DNA of 64,000 bases from Lineus longissimus (Eukaryota; Nemertea; Pilidiophora; Heteronemertea; Lineidae). Under the pieces are notes generated by a model. That model was not told the DNA's origin, made no database searches, and saw nothing but the letters and a program-made list of their open reading frames with translations. Made by a program: the position numbers and the translations under genes. Position 1 is the stretch's first letter, and every line of letters starts with the position of its first letter. Below, in pieces: positions 1 through 12,849 of the stretch. Location: NCBI RefSeq assembly GCF_910592395.1, contig NC_088311.1, positions 2,172,501-2,236,500 on the forward strand, in the 5' to 3' direction.

Positions 1-2780
1 AAGAGACGAGTAAGTCGGATGTATCGAACTCGTCATGACCATAATGGTCAACTTTTATAGTCATAGTTCATTGGAGAATGTGGATGTGCCAAGTGCTACA
101 ACCTCAGCGAGATTTTGAAGTTCTCTATATGAGCTTTGATCGTTTTATTTTTGGGTGCTTAAGGGACGAATGTATGAAGAATGGGTGTAATTGGGAGATG
201 ATCCAAGCCACCCTGTTAGTACAGTGATCGGATGTAAGATTTGCATTTATGTTGGACAAACAATTCTCTCTCTGCTTTATCTTCGGGCAGAAGAAATGAC
301 AGCAGAAATGCAAAAAAGTGATAACTTTCAAATTATCTTGAAAGTTGTATGTGAAAGTTCATGAAATTTTAGCGTGCCTGTGTGCACAAGCCCTCTGAGA
401 GGAACTGTGTCAGCGATTTTAACCGGAGTGCTTTTAATGAGGAAATTGCAACAAGCTGATGTCGTTCAATCTGCTGGTTTCGTTATTTTGTTTGTGTCTC
501 GCTTAAGATGTTAGAGGAAACCCTATGTCTTTTATGAATGTTGTTGATTTGTTCTCAAATCCCGGAGCCACAGTCATTTCTAACAGTCATATGAACTGTT
601 GTAGCTTTTGTTGTTGCTGTTGTCTTATTAGAATTATGATTCTGCAAACAAGTGTATGTTCACTTTTTGGATCAGGTTATTGAAGCTGAGGCTGACCTAC
701 TGACTCTCATCTTCCTTGTAAATAGACTTATCATTGAGATGAGGTCAGCATAAGGATATTGGCAAGAGATCTAGGTTATTTGAAAGCATTTGATAGCTGT
801 GCAATATCCTCTCCAACATACCCTCTGGCGGACATCCTTTGGGTGGTTGATCTCAATGTAGACTTCTCATCACTGTCTATACGGCAACTACTCGAATGAC
901 AGTCTGGTGTATTATAGGAGTTGGGGATTTTCTGTTAACTGCTGACTAGCAAACAGAATGTGATGTTACTGGAGTCTGATCTCTTAGTGAAATAGATGGT
1001 GCTTTGAATCACAAGTTTGACTTGAACGAGGAGTTTTGGAAGTCAGTCATCAGAAATTCTTCATGGCATACTTCCTATAGTGACATTTAATACTGTAACA
1101 CATTAAAAAAACAGCTATTGTTTTAGATGTATGCTACTAATTCTCCTTACACGGAGGGTGTAACTATGCAGAAGTGATGACCTTGAGTACTTTTTTGGAC
1201 TCGTCATTTAGAGTTTAAGTGTAATCAAGAATGATACTGTGCCGATGGGGGAGTACCAGTACAATTAACAATATGCCTAGTTTACCTCTACATGTAAAAG
1301 CCTTGGTAGAACAGACACCCCTTGACCACCCTAAACCTGTCACCACAGTATCTATCTTGGGGTAATATATTAGAGATGGTATTTTTCAAATGTTAGAAGG
1401 GCAGATGTGTGTTTCACTTCTTTGATGTATCAATCAGAACATGTATGAAAGTGTTAAACTTAGAATTCTAGTTGAGGAGTTTCTGATCGCTGTGAACCGG
1501 TAAAATCGTTGATCATAATTTCATTTTCTCAACGCTATTTGTGATGCAAGGCACACATACATTTTCTGTGACCTCTATCAATATTGTGTCATGGTCTGGC
1601 TGTACTGTTGGTCAGAATGACATGAAAATTACGGGTTGCCAATACCTGTACTTCATATTTTGTTATCTTGACAGCTTTATTACTTTGTTTTAGAAGAAGA
1701 TTGGTATTTTGCATTTACCTTCTTTCTCAATCTCCTGTCAATAGGTTGTTAATATACATGATGTCAGGGTGGACCAGAATTATTTTCCTTTGTGTGAGGG
1801 GAAATAATTCTGGGCCACCCTTTATAGGACTTTCAGAACATGATGAAGATGAAGTGACTTTCTGAGCTGACTTTGTATTCTGTTTAGAACATCTGACATG
1901 TAAATATAGGATGAGTTCTTATCAGGCCGAGTACTTTTGGAAGGTGCTGTGTTGATGGTTGAAGTGATTTTGGATCATTGTCAAAAGGTTAGCTTCTAAT
2001 ACAAATTACAATACATGTATGGCCAGGAAGTGGTGAAAAACAGTAAAGCTTTGGTAGTTTCTTTTGTTTATCATGTCAGTTTGATTGGTTACAAATAAGT
2101 TTAAGATTTTAGTGGCATACTCTCAAATTTTGTTAATTGCTGTCAAACCATGGCAGGGTTGCTATGTGCTGGTCATGTGAGGCATTGGAGTCAAGGCAGA
2201 CTTTTCCCCAGGTACGAGAATGCAAAGACCAGGGAGACTTTGCTCCATTGCCTGATTTGGCTTAAACTTTAAAGTCTTTTATCCAGGCTTTGCTACTTAT
2301 TGTCAAAATATACATGTACATGTAAATTTGTTGATATTCATCATGATAATAAAACTACATGTTGCTATCTTTGGCTTGATTATATCTTATTTTTGTAGTG
2401 TAAAGTAGAAAAAAGTGGAATCAGAAGATATACCTCAGCTTAGTGGGAGTAAGCAAGGTAATGTAAAATTCGAATTTGTATGTTTCCTGATCGTCCGCCT
2501 TGATGCTCTTATGACAGATTGAAAATGTGGTCATAGGCTCTTTACATATTAGGCCAGCTGGAGAACAACACATTGACATTAGGATGAATGCTGATATTGA
2601 AATGAATCTCGGAGGGTTGACTGTCTCACGGCCTGTTTGACTGGTGAATTAATGGTCCGATGCCGAAGACACTTAAATGGCCCGGGTCACCTGGAATCGG
2701 TCTGATTAAAGCAACACGACAACAACAACATTTTATGGGAAAAATTTTGTGAAGAAATTTTTTTGTAAAATTGCTGCAAA
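1..2780. other. Upstream region with no recognised gene
   Basis: No open frame here resembles a known protein, and the frames present are short and AT-rich. The last part must hold the promoter and 5' untranslated region of the CCDC130 gene that begins at 2781. The first 2 kb could be 3' untranslated sequence of a gene outside the window, but I see no direct sign of it. Confidence 0.5.
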
Positions 2781-5681
2781 ATGGTAAGTTGTCATTCGGA
2801 GTCTGTCTTTGGTTCGTGGGGTGAAATCTTTTGGTGTGGTAGCTTCTGATGAACACCAAAAACAAGATTTTCAACGCCGTGTTAAGCGACAAAAAGCACC
2901 TCAACATAATTGTTGTGCCTATTATTTCGCCATGTCCCTAACTGGTGGCCAAGGTCTAAGATGTCGCAAGTGTACTAGTACTACTGTCTATACATCCCAA
3001 TATCTATCCTTCTCAAGCACATGGTGTATGCTTGACAGCCGTTATTAGCACAACAGGTAGATCTGTTCATGCCACTGGCACAAACTCGTTGTCACAGGGC
3101 TATTGCTAATCGCTTGTGACTTTTGTGTTGCTTGCTGCAGCAAGAGGATTCGCAACGACTGCTAAATCTGGATCAATTAAGATCCTCAGTCCTTTCAATA
3201 AAGTAAATATACATCTTTTTTGCAGGGTGAAAGAAAAGGTACCAATCATTACTATCCACCAGATTTTGATCCAGCAAAGCATAAGTCCCTCAATGGTTAT
3301 CATGGGGTGCATCCGTTGCGTGAGAGAGCGAAGAAGATCAAGCAGGGAATTATGGTTATTAGGTAATTAGAAATGTTAGAGTGATAGTTCCATTCATATT
3401 TCTCTGCAAATTCTGTAAATTCTCTGAATAACTAATGCATGGAGTTCTCCAGACACATAGTCAGTGAACAGATTACAAGTTTCTGTGAGTGAAATTTGAA
3501 GTACTGCTTTCTAAATGATTAATTGGAATGATTTTGCAACTGTATTTTAAAATTTTGGTTGAATTTTCATATTCAGGTTTGAAATGCCATACAATATCTG
3601 GTGTGGAGGATGTAAGAACCATGTGGGCATGGGTGTTCGGTACAATGCAGAGAAGTCCAAGGTTGGCATGTACTACACAACACCTATCTATAAGTTCAGG
3701 ATGAAGTGCCATCTCTGTGATAACTACATAGAGATGCAAACTGATCCACAGGTAAGAATGATCATGGAAAAAGGAAGTGAGACTTGGTGTTATTGAATCG
3801 TACACTTCCTTTTGTTCCCCATTTGTAGCAAAGATAATCCATATATCTCAAGTCAAGGTGTGATGTAAAGATAAAGAAAACTGTTTGTTTTCAAACTCCC
3901 CACAAATCATTGTACCATAGAGGTTGCTCAAAAGAACCCAAACATGTGGAAATAAGTTTTTAATTTTGCGTATATGGTCGTTAAAAACTTTTCTGATCCT
4001 TGAGAAGTTTTACAGGAGTATTGAAAGTAGGGTCTGTAGACCCATTCTTGAGGAAATCACTGAACTTTCTTGTTTTGTTTTTCTGCAGAATTGTGACTAT
4101 GTGATACTGAGCGGTGCTCGGAGAAAGGAACAACGCTGGGATGCTTCCCAGAATGAGCAGATCGTCACTGATGGTATGTATAATATGTTCTAAGCTTTTT
4201 GACCACTTCCATTATTTGCACCAGCTCCAGTGGTAATTTTTGCCCGACTATAAATGCCGCCACGAAACGAGGCACTGTACTTCATTCTCCTCGATCCACA
4301 ATGAGGAAATAATTCTGATTTTTCTTACAGATCGAGATAAAATCAAGAAACTTGCCACCGATCCCATGTTCAAGATAGATCATGAAGCAACAGATAAAAC
4401 CAAAATAAAGACCGCGTTGCCGGGCCTTGGAGAAATAGAGCTATTGCAGACAGCAAAAAAAGATGATTATATTCTAAATAAGATGGCAAGACAGATGTTT
4501 AGGGTGAGTTGAAATCTTTTGGTTCCTGAGTCCTCCAAAAGCAACAGAATGCTTCTGATCTTAGACTAATTGCTTTGAATCAATAGATTGTCAACGCCTC
4601 TTCCTTGGTTAAAGATGGGACCTCGGCCAATAAACCCAGTTGAGGAGAAGTATTGTCTGAGTTTGTCTATTCACAAGGCATGACAGACTTTTTGGGGCAC
4701 AGACTGCCACGGCAGAGATGGCCATGGTTATTTGAGCACTGTATTCATTTGTTACCAATGAATAGCTACCTTTCTTATCCAGGGTGAGAAGAAGCAACTG
4801 AGGGCTGTTGAACAAGCAGACAGAGCCCTTCTGGACAAGTCATCACTGGATATAAGTCTTGTAGCAGAACATGATGATGACGTCAAATTAGCTGGACTCC
4901 TCAGGTACAAAAATACTGAATGTAAGTGGAAGAGTTTTCAAGTCACTTGCCAATAGTTCCAAATTACAATAATGAAACAACCTTTATTAATATAAGTTGG
5001 AAAAGTGCTCTTTGTATAGATGTAAGGACCAGAAGAGTGATCTGTTGTTCTCCTCAGTTGTGGGCAAGGCAGCTGAGTACCTTGTTGGAGCAATAACAAA
5101 ATGAATTTGCTTTGCACAGCTGTGACTTCACACATAAAATGGTGAAGAGTGATGAAATTTGATTCTGGTTCTTTTTCCTGTTTCCAGCATTTGAAGAGAG
5201 ACAGAAAAAAAAGCGCATAGAGATAGACTCAAAACCACTATTTGGCAACCTGCCTCCAAAAGTAACAAGTGGGAAGGATGCACGAAAAATCTTACTTAGT
5301 AGTATTAGAAAAACAAATCAATTCACAAGCCAGGAGTCGTCAAAGTCATTGTCAGTGAAGAACTTGGGCATTGTGAGAAAAACCAAGTCGAATACTGAGG
5401 AAACTATATCGATAAATCCTGAGAGTAATTGCGAAAGCCAGACTGATAGTTGTGATATGAAAGACACAGATGCAAATCTAATGGATTGTTCTGCTGAAGA
5501 ACATGTACAACAAACTGATGTGACAGTTTCCGATAATAAGTTGACTCGTGGTCGTAGGCAAGAAAATCCTGACTTTGAGATGTTAGAATCTGGGAATCAT
5601 CAGAGTTTGGATTCAAGTGCTTTGAGTTTACTGATGCAGGAATACAGCGATTCAGAAAGTAGTACCAGTGACAAAGGTTGA
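2781..5681 (+). CDS. CCDC130: CCDC130 / YJU2B, CWC16-family splicing factor
   Basis: Seven coding exons: 2781-2783, 3226-3362, 3577-3751, 4089-4173, 4331-4503, 4783-4921, 5188-5681 (401 aa; human about 396). The family (yeast Yju2/Cwc16) acts in the nucleus with the spliceosome around the first catalytic step. The N-terminus reads MGERKGTNHYYPPDF after splicing. The core has the conserved zinc-binding pairs CGGC (exon 3) and CHLC (exon 3), followed by NYIEMQTDP and NCDYV. A basic coiled-coil stretch follows (exons 5-6). The C-terminus is Ser/Asp/Glu-rich and ends with a YSDSES motif like human. The start is chosen because the ATG at 2781 is followed directly by a gtaagt donor and joins in frame to GGT GAA at 3226. 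The coding part of exon 1 is therefore only the start codon. Introns are short (about 100-340 bp) and all GT-AG. Identity is secure; exon limits are by eye. Confidence 0.93.
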
Positions 5682-6911
5682 AGAGGTGTTACCACTAGAA
5701 TCATCTGTGAAATAGCCTTGTTTGCGAATACCAGAGTGAAATTTCCTTTGTCCAGGTTACTTGATATGAGTTTTCAACAGGTTTTGATATCCTTCATAGA
5801 TGTTTAGTTTCAGTATCTCTTCAAAGGTGGCAGTCTGAACCATGAGTAGTTCCACTTACACTAAATCTGCATATGCATGGACTGAAGATTAGTGTTGCCA
5901 GGAATGAAATTGTTAACAATGTCACATACATGTGTATATGATATGTCTGCATACATGCAAGCCCCAACATCAATAACTTTATTTCTGTTGGTCATTTCCT
6001 GGTATGAGCTAAGATAGTCTGAGAATTTTCCTGTAGGCTAGTTACTGTTTTCCCACAGTCGTTAATGCCATGTAATGAGAGATGCTAGAATCAACTATTC
6101 TGAGAAGCTCGACTGTATGTTGTCAGCCAATCAAACTTCACCTGTTGCTAGATTCATGATGTCAATGATGTCCCTTCCCTCTTGTGGAACATGTGATTGC
6201 TGGGTATGATCTATTTCAACTATCTCTGTACTTTGTGGTCAGTTGACATAATGTGGTCAAATGATCAAAGTCTAGTTAATAAGTCGGTTAGTAAATTTGA
6301 ATAGTGCAATATTCAGGTCACAATACTGGGTAATAATAAGGTTAACATTCTGAAGTGTCCTATTGTTGGCTTGATAATGATGCTTTGATTTTATACTATT
6401 GGACTTGACTGATTCATCGATTGAGAAGACTTTCTCGGTGGGCTAAATTATTTGGGGGCAAATTTTTTTAATCAACGAATGGCAGCAATGATTTCTGGTA
6501 AATGTTTTGACGTGTCTCTCCTGAAGAAAATAACAAGAGCCTTCGGAACAAACTTAGAAGTTTTTTGCAGGCTCACCAGAAGATTTGTTTGTAAATCTTT
6601 AAGACCATAAAAAAAGTTCAACTTGGATCCGCTGACTGAAATAAATCAATAGATTGATTGATATTGTCATTATGGTCAAAATTTGATCTTGGCAGTTTTA
6701 CAAATGAAAACTGTGCCAGGTCACAACCTAGAGAGGCATGTTTAAAAAATGTACACCAGAACAGGTTGTGACAATGAGAATTGTCCTGATCCTACTAGAC
6801 TTCTTTACCTGTATTTGCTAATGTGAAGGAATGCGAGCATATAAGATTCTTCATTTGATTACCTTGTACGCCACCCTGTCACCAATTCAAGTGTTATTGC
6901 CATTTTAATTC

Positions 6912-6917
6912 AATAAA
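6912..6917 (+). terminator. Candidate polyadenylation signal for CCDC130
   Basis: An AATAAA hexamer lies 1.2 kb downstream of the CCDC130 stop and is followed by T/G-rich sequence. A second AATAAA lies near 6641, so the site actually used is uncertain. Confidence 0.4.
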
Positions 6918-8231
6918 CTGTTTTTCTGTTGAAATTTGTTCCTTCGCTTTTCTCCATTTCCTGGGTTTCAGAAAGGTGTTAACCACAACCAAAGACATTG
7001 TCACAACCATGGACACATGCGTTCCATTTGATCATTGGTGTGCCTTGGTCTGGTCCTTACACAGGGAGGAGGCGAGTTCCTGGACTTCGGCATGACGAGC
7101 AAGTTATGATACGTTAAGACTGTCGCACTTGTATACCACAATATTTGTCTTCTGAAGACAGTTCAGACAATCTATGGATTGCTACTGTGATAGAAATGAT
7201 TGATAAAACGTCTAAACTGGATCCGGAAGACATGTGATTGTGGTAGACAAATGGTAGAGGGTTGGGACAAACTCTGTGTCTGGGGTTATTGTCCATTCTA
7301 TCTATAGGACCTCATCAGAATGGATGTCCGCAGTCAGAAACTTTGGCCCAGTAAATCCATGTGTGATTCCAATGTGACCTCTAAACCAGACATACAAAAC
7401 TTTAAGCCTTTGAACAATTTCAAATGCAGACTTAATCGATTTATTAAAGCTGAGAAATACGAAAAGGCCTAGACCTATGACATAATTACTCCAAAGCCAG
7501 GGATTATATTTTCTGAAATCCTGGAGGTTATTTTTGAAGGTCATTAAAAAGAGTCCACTGTACTAAATACTCATACGTTTTCATGTTCATATATTTCCAG
7601 TAGGCCCTCATATACAGTACCAATATATTCCATCGACACTTGTAAACCACGTAAGCCCATCTGGGCCTTTTGCATGACTACATGAAGGCCTACACATGCG
7701 TCTCAACCTATAAGTTTATGGCAATGGATCATGCATATAAAATTGACCTTTATGCAACATTTGGCCACATTATCCAGGTTTGCACATAACACAGCCAACA
7801 GAATTAGCTACCTTCCCACACACCTTTGAAGACCAACTTGGTGTCCATGAATTGTAAAGTTACTACTCAGAATAACAAAGGAAGACTACTGTCATATATA
7901 GGCCAAGTATCATCATCTTAGGCCTAGGCTACCTAGATCTGGGGGCTTGGCACGGGTTTCAATAGCCTAAGTACAAGTATATATCGCCTCAGAAAACCAG
8001 TGAACCTTTCAACTACTCTATTATCATGTTGATGTATGGCCCGTATACATATTTCAGCTGCATTCTTCTTCAAGTTCTGACTGAATTTTATTCAAGGTTT
8101 TCATTCAGGTTTCCAATCTGAGCAAACCGTCTTCCGTGCTGAATGTCATCACCCCCAAGCCATCTCTTTCATTCAGGTCTCAAGACTACAATCCTCGGAT
8201 CTGTCGTAGAAGGGGTGGCTGAACACGAGTG

Positions 8232-8522
8232 CTAGACATACCAACTTCCATCCTTCAAGACCAGCTCAAAGTTTTCTAAAGTATCCTGTGGGATAGCAGT
8301 CCCTTCTGGCAGGTGAACTGTCAAATCGTCCAGACAAGTCAGGTCAGTCACTTGACAACATGCAGCCAGTTTTAAGTAGGCACATTGTACCATATGTTCG
8401 AGACCAAGGGCAGACAAAATATGCCTACAGTTGGCAGGAATTAAGGTAAAAGAAGGAACAAGCCTTTGTTTTTTTCCTTGAAACCAGCTTTTTTTCATTT
8501 CAAAATCGATGTTATTCATCAA
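8232..8522 (-). other. Unrecognised 96-residue open frame
   Basis: This frame is open for about 95 codons from an ATG near 8519 and ends ...LKDGSWYV. Its composition is protein-like, with several Cys and Leu, no low complexity and an acidic C-terminal part. I know no family for it and see no adjoining exon with convincing splice sites. It could be an exon of a lost or lineage-specific gene, a transposon remnant, or chance. Low confidence. Confidence 0.15.
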
Positions 8523-8622
8523 TCAGTATCGTTATTCTTGCCATTTTTTACAAACTCAGTCCACAACAGTTACTACAAGTGGCGATATCCTGAAACTGTA
8601 ATTAGCATCGATGTGGATACTT

Positions 8623-8654
8623 GTGAAAACATGATCATGTGAAAACATGATCAT
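8623..8654. repeat. Two-copy perfect 16-bp tandem repeat
   Basis: The unit GTGAAAACATGATCAT occurs twice back to back (8623-8638 and 8639-8654). Each unit contains the palindrome ATGATCAT. Confidence 0.8.
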
Positions 8655-8813
8655 TGAGCGGGGAACATCCTTTTTCTGAGGTGTTTAGAAGGATTTTTCA
8701 TGTTATCACTTCTAAGACAAAGGATATTGAATTGCTTTAGGAGCCTTTGTCTCTGACTAGAGCAATTCATCCAACACAATTTAACTTAAGTTCAAATTTG
8801 CAGTATTCAATCT

Positions 8814-8819
8814 TTTATT
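8814..8819 (-). terminator. Candidate polyadenylation signal for the ADP/ATP carrier
   Basis: AATAAA on the minus strand, about 785 nt downstream of the stop codon. It is a candidate only; other signals may be used. Confidence 0.3.
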
Positions 8820-9097
8820 ATAACAATACCCTAGATGTTACATTTCTTCACACACTGGACACCCTTCTTGTAACACACGGTGTACATCAGAAAATCATTC
8901 TACAGTAAACAGTTCTCATGTCTAGACACACTAAGAAGTATCCACAGCAATGCAAACGACAAACCCGAAACAGTAGTCAGGTGAAGCCATCCCTTATGAA
9001 GGCTATCAGTATCATGCCATTGGGAGAGTTCTGTTAAGAACAAGATCTCCAACTTCATCCTTGGCAATGCCAGTGGAAGCTACGAATTCCTTGTTTT

Positions 9098-9234
9098 GGT
9101 TAAAATTTACAATCCCCGATCGGAAATGACGTAGTTTGATCGCATTCAACTATAAATCCATTGAACAGTGGTGCTTCGTTAGTCAACCGATGACCTTTTT
9201 TTGGGGTGTGATCGGGGATTGTAAACTCGTTCCC
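9098..9234. repeat. Short MITE-like element with inverted ends, also found at 38 kb
   Basis: A 16-bp perfect terminal inverted repeat (TTTACAATCCCCGATC at 9106-9121 and its complement at 9210-9225) brackets about 120 bp. The inner and right part, about 85 bp, recurs at 37996-38088 with few mismatches, so it is dispersed. Shared sequence extends a few bases beyond the inverted repeats on both sides. It is non-coding and resembles a miniature inverted-repeat transposable element. No transposase is seen in the window. Confidence 0.6.
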
Positions 9235-9603
9235 TTGTTTTTTTACTCGTTTTACAGATGATTGTCGTGGCCAAAATAATGTAAAACAGATTATTTTGGC
9301 CTCTGCAATCACATGTGAAATAGGGAGTAGTCAACAAAGAAAAAAATAATTGGAAGTGTGAAATCAAAGATGAAATGAAAGATAAATATTGTATGACTGG
9401 GGACACTCAGTTAATTTACAAGAATGTACAGCATTTTAAAAGGTCTAATTTGCATTCGTGATCACATTCACTGTTCTAGAGAATTTCCAATAAATAGCAG
9501 TCTGTCCAAGATGGCATTCAAGCGTGGTTCAGACATTCCAGGAGGCTTCGTGTAAATTTGGATAAGTTGACATGATAATTCCCTAAATTACATAGTTCCT
9601 AAA

Positions 9604-10901
9604 TTATTTAATGTATTTCTGTATCTCATCGTACATTGCTAACACAAGGGCACCACCGGTACCACGGAGAATGTTGGAAAAGGCTCCCTTGAAGAAAGCA
9701 GACCCTCCCTCCTGCTTGGCAATTTTAGCCCAACAGTCCAAGGTGTTCTTGTAAAGAACGTCACTACGACCACTCTGCATCATCAAGCGCCTTCGGACAG
9801 TATCGAAAGGATATGACAGAATACCTGCTCCAGTTGTCACAACCTGAGCAATCATCCATGCAACGAAGAAGTTTGTCTTCTTTGGATCCGACGTCAGCAT
9901 AGCTTTGGCGGTATCGAAGCAACCGAAGTAGGCAGCCCTGTAGATGATGATACCCTGCACAGATACAGCAAATCCACGATAAAGACCACGGAGACCATCA
10001 CTTTTGTAGATCTTAGCAAGGCAGTTTCCCAAGCCTTTGAATTCACGGTCTCCCTCTCCTTTACCGATATCAGCGGCTAACCGTGTACGGGCAAAGTCCA
10101 GAGGGTATACAAAGCACAGGGAGGTTGCACCAGCTGCACCACCAGATGCCAAGTTGCCAGCAAAATACCTCCAGAATTGTGTTTTCTTATCTACTCCTTC
10201 AATGAAAAGACGTTTGTAGGTGTCTTTGAAAGCAAAATTCAAGGCCTGTGTTGGGAAATACCTAATTACATTGGCCAAGTTACCACGCCACAAGGAAAAG
10301 AAGCCTTGTTCCTTGGGTACACGCACAAAGCAATCGACGATGCCCTTGTAGTGCTTGTCAGGGGAGATCTGCTTTGAGGCATGTTGCACCTGAAAATATA
10401 GAGAAAAAAATGGTCAGTAACAAGTAAGTTAGTTAATGATTTGCGGATTGGATAGGCCTAACTCAAAGATTCTAAAAACGTGGTGTTAGTGAAGTGAACG
10501 TTCCATGTCAGGCCCTGTTATTGTCACACGCGCACACAGACAGACGACAGACGACACACACAGTGACAGAACGATTCGCTGCGAGTCCGAAAATGTATGA
10601 CATGTATGATGTAGACACGCACTCCATGCATTACATGCACTAAGGAATGCACTAAGAAATGCACTTCAGTGCAATAATTGCACATGGTTTCAGACTTGAG
10701 ACATGCCGGCAAGCTGACAAAGATGCCGGTAAATTTCTGTGATGAAGTACAAGGTGATGAATACGGGATATTGGACTTTCATACCTGTAAAAGGAGCTTA
10801 ACACGCTCAATTGGAGCTACGCAGGTCTTTGAAATACCAGCGGCAACGCCACCGGCCAAAAGATCCTTGGCAAATCCCACTACATCGAAAGGTTTGGACA
10901 T
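9604..10901 (-). CDS. SLC25A4: Mitochondrial ADP/ATP carrier (adenine nucleotide translocase, SLC25A4/5/6 type)
   Basis: Two coding exons on the minus strand, 10901-10785 and 10389-9604, join in frame to 300 aa, the usual family length. The protein exchanges cytosolic ADP for matrix ATP across the inner mitochondrial membrane. Three mitochondrial carrier repeats are visible with their PxD/ExxR-type motifs: [10 protein letters not shown] in repeat 1, [10 protein letters not shown] in repeat 2, PFDTVRRRL in repeat 3. The nucleotide-carrier signature near the start of repeat 3, RRRMMM in most family members, reads RRRLMM here (codons 9778-9795). The start [13 protein letters not shown] follows the family. 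The single intron (10390-10784) falls right after LLLQ. The gene symbol is a family label; the invertebrate gene is co-orthologous to several vertebrate paralogues. Confidence 0.95.
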
Positions 10902-12849
10902 TTTTACTGGTGGTGGTGGTTGAAAGGACACTGCTCTGACCTCTGTGATTGACGTAAATTTAGGGAGAGTCGAAAAATGTACCGATTGGTCAAAAAAGAC
11001 CACGTGGAGATACGTCATACCAAACTGACTTCGCGGAACAGTCATCACAATTAGATTTGTTCCTCATGAAAGCAATAGATGGCAGCAATGCATAGCCAGG
11101 GTGATTGACAGATTGACAAGGGATACAGTGTTTCAGCAGTCTAGCTGCATTTTATGCCTTATCACAAAATCTGTAATATTATCAGAAGAATATTTTCAAA
11201 AACCAGATGAGAATCACACAGAATTTCACCAAATCGAGGCCCCAAGGCCGAGGCCAAGATACAAAAGTAGATGGCTGTCTGCTCGAGATGGTCAATCAAC
11301 TGAATGGTCTCAAGCTGAAACAAGCCTGATGTATGGGATGTATGGGGTTTAATTGTTGTGTTTGGTGTAAACTGCTGCATGCTAGCCCAGTCCACTGCAG
11401 TATTATCTTCACTTAATACCCCATGCTAATACCCTACCATCTTGTTGCTTGTCAGGCGAAAGGATGTGACATAGTACTCATTTTGGAGCAGAGGGCATAA
11501 TAATACTCGGAGGTGGAGGACAAAATATGTGTAGAGCAATCAAGGACACATCCAGAGATCAGGGTTTTTTACTCCTATATCAACAGGTGAAGTATATTGA
11601 AAACCATGGGTTTATATGCCAAGATGACAAGGACAATGTGTGAAAAGGCAAGGGAAATGTCTCAGCATATGAGCCAACAACACCTCACAACTCGGAACTT
11701 CTCCTGACCCCATGCTTTATAGTGACAATCATGACAATTGAAAAGAAGAGTCAGTTTATTTTAAGTTATGTTTTATTAGAAATAGGATGTAAAAGTATGT
11801 ATGTATCTAAATACGGTTAATGAGGAAATAAATTATCCCCAAGAAAATTATGTATCAACCTCACATGCACAACCAACACCACAAGTGAATTCATACTTTT
11901 TTTAACCTAAGACCATTGTTGTTTACCAAATTACATTGCATACATGTAAAAGACCAAATCATGTTATAAGGACAAATGAAATTATCTTATTTGCGTTGTG
12001 CACAAGACTTCAATAGCATCACAAGGACTGCTCGACCAGGAGTATAGATTTTACATGGACTGCTGCATAACATAAATTAATCATGTCGCACCACACTAAC
12101 AGCCTGAAGAAACTAATGTGAGGAATACAATAATATAATGATGGAGCGACATAAATTTACATTTATGATTGAAGCAATGTAATGTTTGCAGAAACAAAAA
12201 CAAATTTAACTTCTGAACATAAATAATCTCATTCTAAAAATCGTCAGAAAAGAAGCAGTATTCAAAATTAAAGCAGAGGTATAGCAAGCTTGTAAAAGAC
12301 AAACAAGATTTAAATCAAACAACTATTTCCCGCAGTGCCAGGGGTACATCTCTATAAAGGAGCTCTGTAATTGTACATGTACATCGTAATTATAAGTCAT
12401 GATTCTCATCCTGGAGTGGATGAAATGCACACAATGAATGATCCTTAATATCAACATGAAATCTGGTCTTCCTCATATCTGGTCTCAACTGAGGAGGCAC
12501 GACTCTTGGCAGGTAGGTTTCTTTGCCTTGCATGCCACTGTTGTTGATTTAAGAATATAAACTAAAAACTATAACTTTTTGTGTGTGATGTACCCAACTA
12601 TAAATCAGGGCCAGGATTGAAACAGTGGAACTACTTCATCCTATTGTTCAATTTCAATCATATTTAATGTAATCAACCGCCGCCTATCAATCCAGTACTT
12701 CTTCCTTCTGATTCAAAGAATACAAATATTCTTAATCTTACTATAGTTGAAAGTCCCTTTATCTTTTTACATGAAGTAATTATTGCCAGGTTTTTGGTAA
12801 ATACCAAAATAAAAGTCAACCAAAGCTTGAAAATTGGTCTCATCAGACA
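10902..12849. other. Intergenic region between the ADP/ATP carrier promoter and the VMAC-like 3' end
   Basis: The first few hundred bases upstream of 10901 should be the promoter of the minus-strand carrier gene. The rest is AT-rich and has no supportable open frame. Minus-strand AATAAA hexamers near 11755-11760 could end the VMAC-like transcript. Confidence 0.45.

Larger units (their letters stand above)
5682..9603. other. Intergenic region between CCDC130 and the ADP/ATP carrier (convergent 3' ends)
   Basis: This holds the probable 3' untranslated regions of CCDC130 (left) and the ADP/ATP carrier (right; AATAAA on the minus strand at 8814-8819). There is a small perfect tandem repeat at 8623-8654 and an inverted-repeat element at 9098-9234. 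One 96-residue minus-strand open frame (8232-8522) looks protein-like but matches nothing I recognise. Nothing else is supportable. Confidence 0.5.

Noticed and set aside
10037-10377. Plus-strand frames opposite the ADP/ATP carrier
   Set aside because: They are shadows of the real minus-strand exon.
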